Source: Trema orientale (Eukaryota > Streptophyta > Magnoliopsida > Rosales > Cannabaceae). From it: a stretch of DNA of 64,000 nt. Positions 1-11,992 of this stretch are shown piece by piece. A program made the translations under genes and the position numbers. How positions within the stretch are numbered: position 1 is the first letter of the stretch; each line of letters opens with the position of its first letter. The notes beneath the pieces were generated by a model. The model ran no database searches. It was given only the letters and a program-made list of their open reading frames with translations, and was not told the DNA's origin. The stretch covers positions 493,353-557,352 of the forward strand of contig JXTC01000108.1 of assembly GCA_002914845.1 (NCBI GenBank), read 5' to 3'.

Positions 1-474
1 AGTAGATAACATTTATTACAACAACAAAAACAATAAATGTCTATATATTGCAAATATTATATATAGTATTCGCATTCCTTAAGAACAGAACAAAAGTTAG
101 TTATAACTCAGAGAAATTAAATAACATACACAACAGATCATAACAAATATTAAAAGTACCTGATACAGTGCTAACAAAAAGCCTTGCAAACCAAGTTCAG
201 ACAGGTACAGGTTGTGCAAAGAGCAAGATAAGGGATAAAACTATAGTAAGCACGGTTAAAGAAGCCAGTAATAAATACAGAGAGAATTTTGGGAGCAACC
301 GAGAGAGAGATGGGTAGGATATAGAAAATACAATGAATCACTGCAGTATATATATAATTAAACAGCTATAAAACAGGCATCAAAAGTATTATGAAAAGCA
401 AACTGGACACATGGCAGTACATAAAGCTAACACGCAAATAATAATACTTCTATTAAGTAAGCTCAAAAAGGAAA
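1..474. other. AT-rich sequence at window edge, no gene seen
   Basis: No open frame, domain or splice-delimited exon was recognised here. It could belong to the UTR or intron of a gene that continues off the left edge, but nothing in the sequence decides this. Confidence 0.4.
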
Positions 475-1160
475 AGGAAGTAGACTCAGAGACTTATTGA
501 AGACGAAATTTTGATTTTCTTTTTTTTTAATTCTTTTTTTTTCCTAATCTGAATAATCAGGAAATATCAAGTAAGCATTAAATGACAGGTCTTTTCTCAT
601 AAATGTAAGCCGATAGATCATTCAAAGCAGGAATCAGCATAATGATTAACACCAAAAAAATCTAGTGATATCACACAATAATCAATACTAAAAAAATCGG
701 AAAGGATGAACAAATGTCCGACAAAAAATCTCTAAAGGAATAGAAAAAGAACAAAGAGTCAGAGGCTTATTGAACACAAAATTTTGACTTTTCTACTCCT
801 CTTTCTTTCTTTCAATTTACATAATAAGAAGATATCATGTCTCAACCCATAAATGTAAACCTACAGATCATATAAAGCAGAAATTGGGATAATGATCAAT
901 AGCAAAAAAATCTGTTAATAATACATATGTGGAAAGGAGGGGAAAAAGGAACCACGGTCAAAAGAGTAACACGAAACTCAGATATTTTTAGTCGACTCAC
1001 TGTTTTTTTTGTCAGTTTTTTTTTTTTCTTTCCAAATGTGAATAATAACAAAATATCAATATAATATTAAACACCAATTCTGACATCATTAACACAGACT
1101 AACAGATGATGTAAACCGAAAATAGAAGGAAGAATCAACACCCAAAAAGTTAGAAAAGGT
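475..1160. repeat. Degenerate tandem repeat, about 270-bp unit, three copies
   Basis: The phrase agagacttattga near 488 recurs as agaggcttattga near 761. In each copy a poly-T tract, then ataaatgtaa.cc.a.agatcat and a.aaagcag.aat follow in the same order. A third, more diverged copy covers about 950-1160. The copies differ by many substitutions and small indels, so the array is old. No coding potential was seen. Confidence 0.6.
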
Positions 1161-1708
1161 CAACAGATGTCAAACAGGAGAAAATTTAAAAAAAAAACAA
1201 AGGACAAATCATTCTGAGAATGCTCTAGAACATGATTCGTGAATTTTCATGGCGAAGAAATTAGGAAAAACATTAGCAATTTTATAGATCAGCAAAGATG
1301 AAACCTGAATACAATCTAACAAACAAATACAACAAACATCACGCAAAATAAAATATAATTTCTAAAGAACAGAGTTTCAAACGAAAAAAATACCAGAGAA
1401 AGAGAGGACGCCACTACACAACGTACCAGACCTCAAATCCAAGCAGAAGAGAAGCAATCAACGCACAAAAAAAATCGGAAAATAGAAGGTGGGAAAAGGG
1501 GTAAAAATAATAAGGAAGAAATGACCCTTATAAAATGGAATATAGAGAAGCCATCGGACAAAGAGAGAAAAGAGGGATACCCATGCTCAGAGGCGGAGGA
1601 AGTTAGAGAGAAGAGATCTAGGAATAGAGAGAGGGAGATGAACAGTTGCCTAACAAAAAGGAGAGCCAAAAAACAAAAAGCAACAATGGTCAAAACCCTA
1701 TCAAACCA

Positions 1709-2110
1709 AGAGCTGGCGGAGAGACCAAAGTGGCGGCCAAATGACGAAAAGACCACCTACAATCTCTCACACAAAGGAAATAGAGGAGGGCATTTTCGCC
1801 AAACTACAAATACAAAAGCTGAAAAGACAAAAAAACCACACAGACACTATTACCATAGAGAGTAATCCCAAGGGCAGAAGCGTCCAACCATCTAAATGAA
1901 TCCCATCAGACAAAGAGTTGGCGGAGACAACAAAGCACCATTGAAATGACAAAAAAACCTCATACAATCCCCCACACAAAACAAATAGAGAAGGGTATTT
2001 TCGGCAAATCACAAATAACAAAACCGAAAGGACAAAAAAACCACATCCACACTGCTACCACAGAGAGCAATTCCAAGGGCAAAATCGTCCAACCACCCAA
2101 AGGCAAAAAA
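1709..2110. repeat. Tandem duplication with a 205-bp period
   Basis: The stretch beginning agagctggcggaga at 1709 is repeated beginning agagttggcggaga at 1914. Matching blocks follow, such as cacacaaa.gaaatagag.agggcattttcg and a.gacaaaaaaaccaca. The short open frames across it, on both strands, follow the repeat and carry no recognisable domain. Confidence 0.75.
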
Positions 2111-3949
2111 AAAAAAAAAAGAAACGGTACTGTTTTTTATACAGTGAAAGCAGAGGGGATGAACAGCGTTTTCGCGCCTCCTTTTAGTTATATATAATAA
2201 TATCCTAAGAGCATTATTGTCATTTACTTTGACTTGTCACTCTTTTTTTTAGGATATATTTGTTTGGTTGAGTAATTTTCTAGTGTTAATGAAAAGGCCA
2301 AATTTGTACTTTCATACTATATAATGTAACCTCTTGTTTTGTAGTGTTGTGTTAGCTGGGCTTATTTGGAGATTGAAAGCTTGAAACAAAATCCAAATTC
2401 AAAGGTTGAGATTGTTAATCCCCAAAATATAGGATTTTGTGAGTGTACAGGTGTAATTTTCCTACCATGAACTTGTACTTGTCGATTATTTCATTGCTTT
2501 TGTCAGTGATAATGTTTTCACTTTTATGAGGAAGCAAAACAAATAAAGAGAGTAGTACTAGACCAAAACCAGAGAAACAAAAATGGAAGGTGCTAGCCAT
2601 CTTGACATGTACATCCATAAATGTATAATGAGAATACATACTAAAGTGTGTGTCGGCCACTAGAATGCGCCTAGTATATAGGATTATACTAGGATGTCTA
2701 TCGATTGTTGCGGTTAATATTCACCCTGATTCCTTGTAGGCCTATCTCAGCTAGTTATATATGATATATGTATGTAAAATGATCATCAATTCATCATCAT
2801 GCAAAATTCCAAGCTCATTTGACTAGAGATATTGTACACTGATCACTAGGTATATAAGCTAGCCAGTCTAGCTAGTGTACGATTGCTATATGTATACTCT
2901 CTTCTGTTTAATTTGTGGAGCATCCAATGAGAGCCCACTCATCACTGTCGCCTTTGGACCTTTGGTGATGACCCGGGGCCTATTTATATTTATATTTATA
3001 TCCTTTGAGATTTTGCCAAATCTGCACTATCATTAAAGTTGAAAAGAAAAAGAAAAACTATGCTATCATTACACCGTTACTACATTTCCATCCATATCAT
3101 GCTCAACAGTGCTCTAATTATGTGGAATATATATAAAATTAGAGAAATACTTAAAAAGGCATATATTAGCACCATATATTGGTGACGGGTACTCTCACTT
3201 AGTAATAAATAAATTAACTATATCTATACTTGCTAGAAGGTCATGTTGCAACACCCTTGCAGGGAATATGAATACCTTGGCCCAACCTCCGTGTAGGGTC
3301 TGAGAATTAGACTACGTGGCACTTTTAATGGTTAGTCATATTTTAGCATAAAAGAAATACTTTTCTTAGAAAAGTGCCTAAATCATTATATTTTACGCTT
3401 TCTAGTCTCATGCTTAATATTTAAATTCTATTATGATTTGCTATATTATTTAAATGTAAAACTAAATTGTGGAATTCAGACGTTAAGTTTCATTTGGAAG
3501 AGAGTAAAAGAAAGTTAACAAAAGAGCATTTAACACTCCTCATTTTCTTAACAAGTGCTATTTATGAAAATACTCCTATATATATCTTCAACAATTTTAT
3601 TAGAAATAACACGTGGATTTGACTTTTTTTATAGAAAACTTTTGTCAAAAGCTCTTCTCATATTTCATCCAAACATGCCAACTAATGCCCAAGAGCAAAA
3701 GCTATACCTTCTAAAAGTCATATATTATTACCTTAAAACATGCATGCATGCAAGCTCATAATTCACTTTTGAGATACACATGGATTTATTACCTTAAATT
3801 CAAAAGGCAAAACTAAGAGAGAAGATGAAAATAAAAATAAAAAGAAAAAGAATATATATGCTTATTTGCAATCATATATCATGTGCGTATGTATAGGATT
3901 ATGGAATAAGATCCAAGTGATCAACCACACATATATGTATATATATATA
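2111..3949. other. AT-rich intergenic DNA, nothing recognised
   Basis: Short AT-rich frames only, with no family resemblance. Homopolymer and TA-rich tracts are common. I see no exon, transposon terminus or RNA gene. Confidence 0.4.
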
Positions 3950-4159
3950 GTTGCTAATCCAATGTGTATTTTTTTTTTTACTTATGTGTAGGTATTTTTT
4001 CTTAACCGTTAGATCATCATCTAATAGTGATCTAATGGCTATAATGATGTACATGAAATGCTATTTCTCTTTTTTACTTTTTACTATAAAAAAATATGCA
4101 TAATAAATTTTCATTGGCCAAAACGCCACCTAAAAAAAAAATCTACTAGATTGGTGCCC
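3950..4159. mobile_element. MITE, copy A (inverted relative of 14769-15012)
   Basis: It starts gttgctaatccaatg and ends ctactagattggtgccc. Internal blocks (ccgttagatcatcatctaat, gaaatgctatttctctttttt, ttttcattggccaaaac) match the reverse complement of 14769-15012. The ends of the pair form a TIR of the type CCAATCCAGTAGGTATTTTT. It lies among TA repeats, so a TSD cannot be assigned. Confidence 0.7.
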
Positions 4160-4730
4160 TATGTGTATATATATGTTGTATATACTCTATTTATGAAGGT
4201 TATAACTAATAGAAGGTGCCAGCCTCAGGTGGAAGATCAATGTCGTGATGATCATCGTCTCCTTAGATATTATAATACCTTCACCAATATATATATATAC
4301 ATATATATTGTATATTAAAGATTCTTGCCAATATTATTGCATTATCGTATATTTACTGCCCTTTCATTTCAATCTAGCTATTTATATATAAAATTTCGAT
4401 ATATGATATCGTACTAATGCATCTAAAAATAAGTTGCAAACGGAAATATATATATATATATATATACACACACGATCGATACTCTATTACTTACTAAATA
4501 CGTACCACATCACTATAATATATATATATATATACACACCAAATTACCAGTAGAAAACTATCAAGCCACAAAAAAATCGATTAATACTAATTGTGTTATT
4601 ATTGAATCCATAGTTTAATAGATAAATAATCCTCACTCGTACTATTCATTATAACTACTATTATTATCATACACGTACTACATAGTTACCTATATATATA
4701 GCTAATAATGACTCTTAAATTATACTCATT
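4160..4730. repeat. TA/TG-rich microsatellite sequence
   Basis: Several (TA)n and (AC)n tracts, for example around 4280-4320, 4446-4472 and 4519-4540. No gene was seen. Confidence 0.5.
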
Positions 4731-5208
4731 GTAAAATTTTGACCCCCTGAATTTTCAACTTACATAATAATAGACCCTTAATTATGTAATTGTTATTATA
4801 ATTATGTAATTGTTATAACAATATTTCTCTTGTCAAACTGTTAGTTTTTATTAACAGGAAATAGTCATGAACAAAACATATAATAAGACATTATTTACTT
4901 TTATGAATCAGAATCTCATTCTCAGCTCTAGTTATCAAATTATATAATTTATATCTGTTAAAAATTTAACAATTTGTATAAAAAATTATCATTGATGCAA
5001 TAATTATATAAATCTTAGTAGTGTACTGTATAAGTTGAAAATTCGGAATCTCATTCTTGACCACGGTTATCAAATTGTATGCTATGTAATGACTTATATC
5101 AGTTAAATATTTAATAATTTATGGTAAAAATATCATTATTATAACAATTACATAATTTAGGAGTTATTATTGTCTGAGTTAAAAATTTATTAAGAGCCAA
5201 AATGTTAC
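4731..5208. mobile_element. Putative TIR element (MULE/MITE type), no clear TSD
   Basis: The left end gtaaaattttgacccc...ttaattatgtaattgttat matches the reverse complement of the right end (gtaacattttggctc...aaattatgtaattgttat) over about 75 bp. Only AT-rich sequence lies between. I could not find matching flanking duplications, so the exact ends are uncertain. Confidence 0.55.
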
Positions 5209-5676
5209 CATATTTATAATTCAAGTACTATTAATGTAATTAACTCGTATATGTATTCACAGACATGGACTCAACTAAAGTGATTAACTGAATTTAAGGA
5301 ATAACCAGGTGTCGTTTCTTGGATCGGTCCCTTATGTTGCTTGTTGTGGTGGAAGCATTGCGTCAACTATATAGTACATTTTTGTCGTCTCTAAGGCGTT
5401 TAGTGGGAAAGAGCTTAGGGCCAATAGCAGCTTTAGTTTGAGCAATTTTGGTTGAAGACGACAAAACACAAAAAGAGAAAAATAGACCACGGGTAGGGGC
5501 CGGATTTGCTTCTAGTGATGCACGATATGTACATAACAAAACCTATTCAGAGTGTCATAATTTGTGTTTGGTTGAACAAAGAGAAGGGAGAGATCACTTA
5601 TCCTTAATATATTCCTTCTGTTAAATCATGTCTTTCATTATAATTGGTATTAATGATTTGATATATATATATATGA
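5209..5676. other. Intergenic sequence, no gene seen
   Basis: Moderately AT-rich single-copy-looking DNA. No open frame or motif could be identified. Confidence 0.35.
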
Positions 5677-6018
5677 ACCTTCCCATTAATTTTCATCTCT
5701 CTATATCATCTATATACTATACTACCTTTTACCTCAACTGTTTTTGACATCTATATTAATTAGACCTAGATATCGATCTCCACCAATATATATCCCGGTC
5801 ATCATGGTACTAGGTTTCACTTTTACTTTTATATATATATATATATATACATATATAATATTTGTAAGAGTTCTCAACATTAATACAACTATAATTATGA
5901 GTTGGATCTATATATGATACGCATTCAAGCTCTAGAATCATTAATTTATATTTTGGTTGTCCTTTTTCATATATGATTGAGGAAAAAAACAAACTCGGGT
6001 TTTCATTATATGTTAGGC
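5677..6018. repeat. First copy of a roughly 394-bp tandem duplication
   Basis: This stretch (acctTcccattaatttTcatct ... gggttttcattatatg) is repeated from 6071. The repeat is split by an inserted element at about 6226-6990 and resumes at about 6991-7151 with the matching segment gagttctcaatatta ... gggttttcattatatgc. Confidence 0.75.
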
Positions 6019-6070
6019 TTTCATTATATTATTGTCCTTTTTTCACAAACTTGGATTTTCATATTTATGC

Positions 6071-7151
6071 ACCTCCCAATTAATTTTCACCTCACTATAT
6101 CATCTATAGACTATACCTTGTTACCTCAACTGTGTATGACGTCTATGTTTAGCTCGCTAGATATGGATCTCCATCAATATATATCTCGTTCATTATGAAA
6201 CAGGGTTTCACTTTTACTTTTCTATATATATATAATGATATTTCAATGAAAATTTTTGTTTTTACTTCATGGATGGGTATTCTAATTTGGATGAGTATTC
6301 TAATTTGGGTCATTGGATTTTAATTTAATGATTAAAATAATATTAGCAAATTTACTAAAAAAATTATTATAATTAATACATATATAAATATAGAAAGTTA
6401 TTTAAAATAAAAAAGATAGGTAACCTGATGAGTTAGTCAATTTTTTTTATTTTATTTTATAAGAAAATGAAACTAGTGAATAATATTTAATAATCCTAAA
6501 TCGCTTTCAACTATCTTATTCATTAGGAAAAAAACAACAAAAGATGTACAAATTTTAAGCTGTTTCATACATAATTAGAAAAAAAAAAAAAACAACAAAA
6601 GATGTATAAATTTTAAGTTGTTTCATGCATAGTTTTTTTTTTAAAACAAATTTTCTTTCAATATAGTTGCTTTATTCATTTTTTGCTATTTAAGAAAATA
6701 ACTTATTCATAATATGAAAATTATACTACCTTGTATTTTACTTTTCGTACAATAAAAAAAAGAAATTTTATGAAATATTGAAGATACAATTACATATAGT
6801 TTTAAATTAAAAGTAATTAAAAAAATTAAATTTTAAATTAAATTTTCAAAATAGAAATAAATAAAAAAGAATTAGAAATTAATATATTTAATGAGATGAC
6901 TTGTTATTGTAGGTTTATTTTCAAATTATTCAAATTTATCCATCCATAGAGCAAAAATAAAAATACCCATTGAAAACTCACCCATATATATATATGAGAG
7001 TTCTCAATATTACTACGATTATATTTATGAATTAATTGGTTACATATAACCTGCATTCAAGCTCCAGAACATTAATTAAATTTATATTTTGATTGTCCTT
7101 TTTCATACATAATTGAGGATAAAATCAAACTTGGGTTTTCATTATATGCTA
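6071..7151. repeat. Second copy of the duplication, split by an insertion
   Basis: The left half (6071-6225) aligns to 5677-5830 and the right half (about 6991-7151) aligns to 5862-6018. The middle 0.77 kb has no counterpart in the first copy. This defines the inserted element independently of its TIRs. Confidence 0.7.
6226..6990. mobile_element. Non-autonomous TIR element inserted in the duplication
   Basis: The left terminus tttcaatgaaaatttttg followed by catggatgggta matches the reverse complement of the right terminus, ttttcaatgggtattttta followed by tatggatggata. The interior is AT-rich and non-coding. It lies in a TA microsatellite, so the TSD is ambiguous. Absence of this segment from the first copy of the surrounding duplication supports a real insertion. 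Confidence 0.7.
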
Positions 7152-8207
7152 GGAATAATCCGACAAGTAAGTTTGGGGTATGCCGACTTCTTTATTAAAT
7201 TACAGGATAAATTAATCTTGCACTCTAAATAATTTAAGGACACGTTTTCGATAATTTGATTATGTACATAGATGTGGATTAAGGTAGCATTCGAAAAGAT
7301 CGGCGAATCACAAGAATGGTCCACGCCTTTCTAATCACCATTATCAAATGTGGCTTTTATAGCTGTATATGCTACAATATTGTGCATAGTGTGCAAAGCT
7401 AGGGCCTAAAGCCATCGGTGGTATGTGTTTTTGTTTGTTATTGTAAGGTCAACTATGCACCCAAAAGTGCTCCACTCACTTTGCTTATGTGACGCCTTTG
7501 ATACCGGATAGCTAATTGCTTTAGATTTAATCAACATCACATGTACATTAAGTTAGGTAATTAGTTTTGATGCTCTGATTATCTTACGGTTTGTCACTTT
7601 AACTTTTGGAAAAAAATAAAGTTCTACGTAGCTTGAGTCCTAAGTTACATATATAGAAGGATAGATGAAGTTCTGTGTTAAGTATGCCTATTAATATTTT
7701 GTCATAATCATTTCTCTTTTCCCTATAACAGATCAATCAAGGATGGAATAATTACTTAAGTATTGTTTATACAAATAATGCACATACATATAGCGTAGAA
7801 AAAGTCCAAAGGTATCCTTTCATATATAGTTGCGTACTTTGAACAAGACATAGCTAAGACCAAAAAGGAAGCTTGCAAAACTAGCTTGTTTCCATCGCTC
7901 ACACTGACCTAACAAGATATAGATATAGTGTTTCTATATAACTAGTTATGGGACACACGACACATCCACTTGTTAGTGTACATGGACTTAATTCCCGGCC
8001 TAATTTGTCAATAATAAATAAATTGGATATTTATTACTTGGTTTGCCACTGAAAAATAAAATAAAAAAAGAAAGTTTTTGCCTTTTTTTTTTTTGCTTTT
8101 CTTTTGGGTTTTCTTCTCTCTATTGATAGTAGTTGTTAACTTAGTCATATTAGAATTTATAATACATTTTCTAACTAGCCTAGAAATCTTAGAGAAACCT
8201 AACAATG
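7152..8207. other. Intergenic sequence, no gene seen
   Basis: Only short frames without recognisable domains. No TIR or LTR terminus was identified. Confidence 0.35.
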
Positions 8208-8212
8208 CCTAG

Positions 8213-9531
8213 TACAATGGCAAAAAAGGTCAATCCCACGAGAAACTGGTCTAATCAATAAGCTGTTAATTCTAAAGATTTATGGGAATTTCTAACTAAA
8301 ACTAAAATTAAATAAAAATAAGGAAATAAATAAAGTGCAAACAATAATAAAATAAACGGGTTAAAAGATCTTTCTCCACCACTAGACATTCCTATTAAAT
8401 TAGTTACCAAAATCCTATATTCAATTACTATTCAGTACTAACAATCGTAGGCAGCACACATGCACCACTAGCTTAGCTCTATACATAATTCATTAGGCAA
8501 ATAAGCTCTTACCTAAATTCTATTAGCTAGATGATATCAGATACACTCACTCAATTGTTATAGACTAATGCATTAAGAATTAGAGAAGTTGAATCTAAGC
8601 AATAATCATACGCAGATTACTTGACCTAGATTTATGTTCTTCACCCTAGATTAATTAAATTACACAACCTAATTCTTACTATGATCTTGATACTACTATT
8701 AGAAATCCTAGACAATTAAAGATCTAGAATCCAATATAACCCAAGAAATCTATCATGAATTATTTAGTTGGCTACCCAAACAAGTTAAAACAGAATTCAT
8801 AATCATCAAAGCATAGAAGAATAATAACAATTCTGAAAATAATAATATATTGAATTGGAAAACTAATACATAATCATGTTTAGAGCTTTGAAATCACCCT
8901 TAACTTAAACTAAAACCTAATCTAGCAATAATATAAAATATAGCAATAGGAACATAATGCTAGAAAAGAAAAATAAAGGAAAGGGAAAAGAAAGAAGAAC
9001 GGAGGACAGTTGCAACTCCTGCCTCCAAGCTCCTCTCCTCCTTTCTCTCTTGGTGTTTTGTTGTTTATGTATCTCCAATCTCTCCAAGTCTAATCTCATC
9101 TGATATAAGACGTCCTATTTATATAAGAATAGGTTTGGGAGGCAATTAGGTCAAATTCTGCATAATTAAAGAGTCTTATGCCGTCAAAAGACTCAAGTTC
9201 GGTGGCTAAACGTCCCCCACCACCACAGTGCACGGGTTCTAGCACAACGGCACTGAGTTTTTGATTCTCAGGCTTCCTTCTTTTTATTTTTCTCAAATCT
9301 GCATCTGGCGCATGAGGTCCAGCATCGTGGTGCCAAGTCCCTTCTCCTCTATGGTTTAGCTACCTTGTTCCAATTTAGCTTCAACTTATCCCGTTTCAAC
9401 TCCTTTCTAATCATTTGCTCCTTTAACACCTAATAAACATAAAATGAGGTAATTAGCTTCATAATAACACAAAAACTAACCTAAGTTATATAGAGAATAA
9501 TAATCATTTAAGTATAAATAAACACCTATCA
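8213..9531 (-). mobile_element. Solo LTR of an LTR retrotransposon (1.32 kb)
   Basis: Flanked by a perfect 5-bp TSD, CCTAG, at 8208-8212 and 9532-9536. On the minus strand it begins TGATAGGTGTTTATTT and ends CCATTGTA (the canonical CA appears mutated to TA). Its terminal organisation resembles the solo LTR at 11993-13456, whose 5' end is TGATGTGTTC. No internal domains (PBS, gag, pol) are present, so this is a recombined single LTR. A GC-richer block at about 8995-9360 is part of the LTR, not a gene. Confidence 0.85.
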
Positions 9532-9760
9532 CCTAGAATAAGGAGACTCATTCATTTCTCTGACTATTTCGTTACTTCTCTTACTATTATAACTTTTCAT
9601 ACAAGATAAATTGTGTCATTACTTGGCCCCAACATTGTATTTCTCTTGTATACTAGTCCTTAATTTTTTTTTTTATTTTTGGCATTTATATTTATGAAGT
9701 ATTGTTATACTTTTACTTGTATTAGTAGTCTCTTAGGGCTTATTTGACATGGCTCTCAAA

Positions 9761-10636
9761 CAGGGGCAGAGTCAGGAATTTAATTCAGGAGGGCAAAGGA
9801 AAAATTACCTCGCCGTAAAATAGCATAAGAAAACTAGAAATTTCTCTTTAAAAAAGTAAAATTGAAACTTTGTACTATTCTTAAACAAGTCCATACATGT
9901 ATTAAAATTACTTTTGACGATTTCTCGTAGTCTGAAATTGTTGTATAATAGCTTCATCGTCAATCTTATCAGAAATTTCTTTCGTAATATAAACAACTAA
10001 ATTGTTATTCAACCGTTGATCTCCCATTCAGTTACATAGTTGATTCTTCATAATATTCATGATAGAAAATACCCTCTCTACAATTGTAGTAGCAATAGGT
10101 AAAATCAAGCTGGTATTTGGTAGTTTAATTAAGGGCATCAAACATAAGCCGTCCTAGCCTTTTTTTTTTATAATACTTAGTTTAGATATAGACACACTTT
10201 CAAATTTTCAACATCCAATCTCACATTCATAGTCCTCATATCCTCACAAAGTCCAAAGGACTAATTCACTAACAAATATTATGCAGATACATACATATAA
10301 CTAGGCTAAGTCATTTGTTCACTAACAAAAATTATATACAATATACATATAATTAGTCCAAGTCAATTTCTAATTATTTTGTTTATGGGCTGCAACACAC
10401 ACTTTAAAAGATGAGTAATGGACTTTTTTTAACATTTAATAGAAACTATTGAATGGACTTCATAATTATAAAATGGGCTTTTCTAATGAGAAAAAATCCA
10501 AATTTTCAGGGGGGAGGGGGGCAAGTATAAGATCTTATAAATTAAAAGGAAATAGAATATTTTTTTTTTATAAAAATGTTACATATTAATTTTTCTTTTT
10601 TCAAAAAAGCCTGGACCCTATGTGGCTCTGTCACTG
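9761..10636 (-). mobile_element. hAT-type element with truncated transposase
   Basis: Flanked by a perfect 8-bp TSD, CTCTCAAA, at 9753-9760 and 10637-10644. The termini are CAGGGGCAGAGTCAGG and, on the other strand, CAGTGACAGAGCCACA. An 8-bp TSD with CAGGG-type ends is characteristic of hAT elements. Inside is a minus-strand remnant of the transposase C-terminal dimerisation region (separate entry). Confidence 0.92.
9918..10112 (-). pseudogene. hAT transposase C-terminal (dimerisation) fragment
   Basis: Minus-strand translation reads LPIATTIVERVFSIMNI, then KNQLCN, a stop codon, then MGDQRLNNNLVVYI and KEISDKIDDEAIIQQFQ. This is the conserved hAT C-terminal block (pattern LP.AT..VER.FS.M). 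In intact transposases this region dimerises the enzyme. An in-frame stop follows KNQLCN, and the DDE catalytic part is missing, so the fragment is dead and the element must rely on a transposase elsewhere. Confidence 0.85.
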
Positions 10637-10796
10637 CTCTCAAAGATCTTTTAGTCCTCAAAAGTCACTTTTAGGAATGCTTAGATCAATTTATTTAAAA
10701 TCTTCTTTTATTTAAAGTACTTTTTTACGGAAGCATGGGTGCGTCATTATTTCGATCATGTAATTGCACTCAAATCTACGAGTAAGGAAAGACGAT

Positions 10797-11422
10797 ATTA
10801 TGGCAAAATGGGCGGGCTAGGCTAGCCTATCTAAGAAAGTAGATTGGACCGGCTTGAAAATTTTAAAAAAGAACCCAACCTAGCTCGTAGGCCCGCTAGG
10901 CTCCTAGGTGGTCGACGGACCGGACCGGCCCGGCCCGTTCTTAGTCCACTTTAAAAAGGTAAAAAATAAATAAAAAAATAGGATTATTATATGCATAATT
11001 AGTTAAAAATATTAGAAATTTAAAAATAAATTTATGAAAAATAAATAATATGTTATATTTTTTTTCCTATCGATAAAAATTTAAAAATTATTAAATAAGC
11101 TATAAGTATATAAATTGAATAGTTGATAAAAAAAAGTTTAAAACAAAAACCTTAAGAAAATTATTTAGAATTAGATCGAAATTTGAAAGTGTGAAAAAAA
11201 GTGCGAATATGTGTATTTACAAGTATTGGAAAAAAAATTTATTTAAATTTATTTAATTTTTTTTTAAAAAAAATTATTTTTTGCGAGTCGAGCCTGTCCA
11301 TGCGGACTAGCTTGGTGGGCCTAGATATATAGGTCTAGCCCGACCCTACCCCTAAGGCCGGGTCGAGCCGGGCCTGTTCTATTGTGGGCCACTCCATTTG
11401 GTCCAACCCATTTTACCACCTT
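10797..11422. mobile_element. hAT-like MITE rich in GGCCCG motifs
   Basis: The left end tggcaaaatgggcggg matches the reverse complement of the right end, tggtaaaatgggttgg. GC-rich subterminal blocks (cggaccggaccggcccggcc; gccgggtcgagccgggcc) flank an AT-rich core. This architecture is common in small plant hAT relatives. A clean TSD was not found, so the ends are good to a few bases only. Confidence 0.65.
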
Positions 11423-11606
11423 TAATTATAGCCGTTACAGAACCATGAGTTTTAAATAATAATGTTCATGTGCCTTATGCTGCTGCTTTCTTAGATATTT
11501 GAGTAAAGGTAAGATAATCATCTTAAATTCCTTGAAATTGGGTCTAGAGATAAGCATGTGGATCTTTTAATATTAATTTTAGATAAGGACTAACGGTACC
11601 AATTAA

Positions 11607-11757
11607 ATAATATTGATATTTTTTTCATTCATATCTTAAAACTTGGATGTGTACAATATATATAGAGTGTGTATAAGATACAACACCCTTAAAACATGTA
11701 CCTAGAAACCAGGAGGTACAATCCCCCTAATACAAAGAAAAAGAACTTACTTTAATA
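11607..11757 (-). repeat. LTR-like terminal repeat (3' side of the Copia remnant)
   Basis: Aligned with 15490-15637. This copy is more diverged and its outer terminus is degraded (aaataatattgatatt versus tgtttattgatatt). Confidence 0.7.
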
Positions 11758-11992
11758 CTCCCCCTCAAGTTAGTACATTCCAATTTGCATAAGTATTTAG
11801 AATAACTTTGGAAATCTCTCATGCCAGACTCAAGTTCATATAAGTTTCATAGTAGATTGATTTCTAGAATTTTATATGTCAGGCTCAAATTTACACGAGC
11901 TTCATGGCAATACAATAAATTTCAGAAACTTCACATATCAGGCTCACACCATCATAAACTTCAGAGCATAGGCTTCAATTTCAAAAGCTTCA

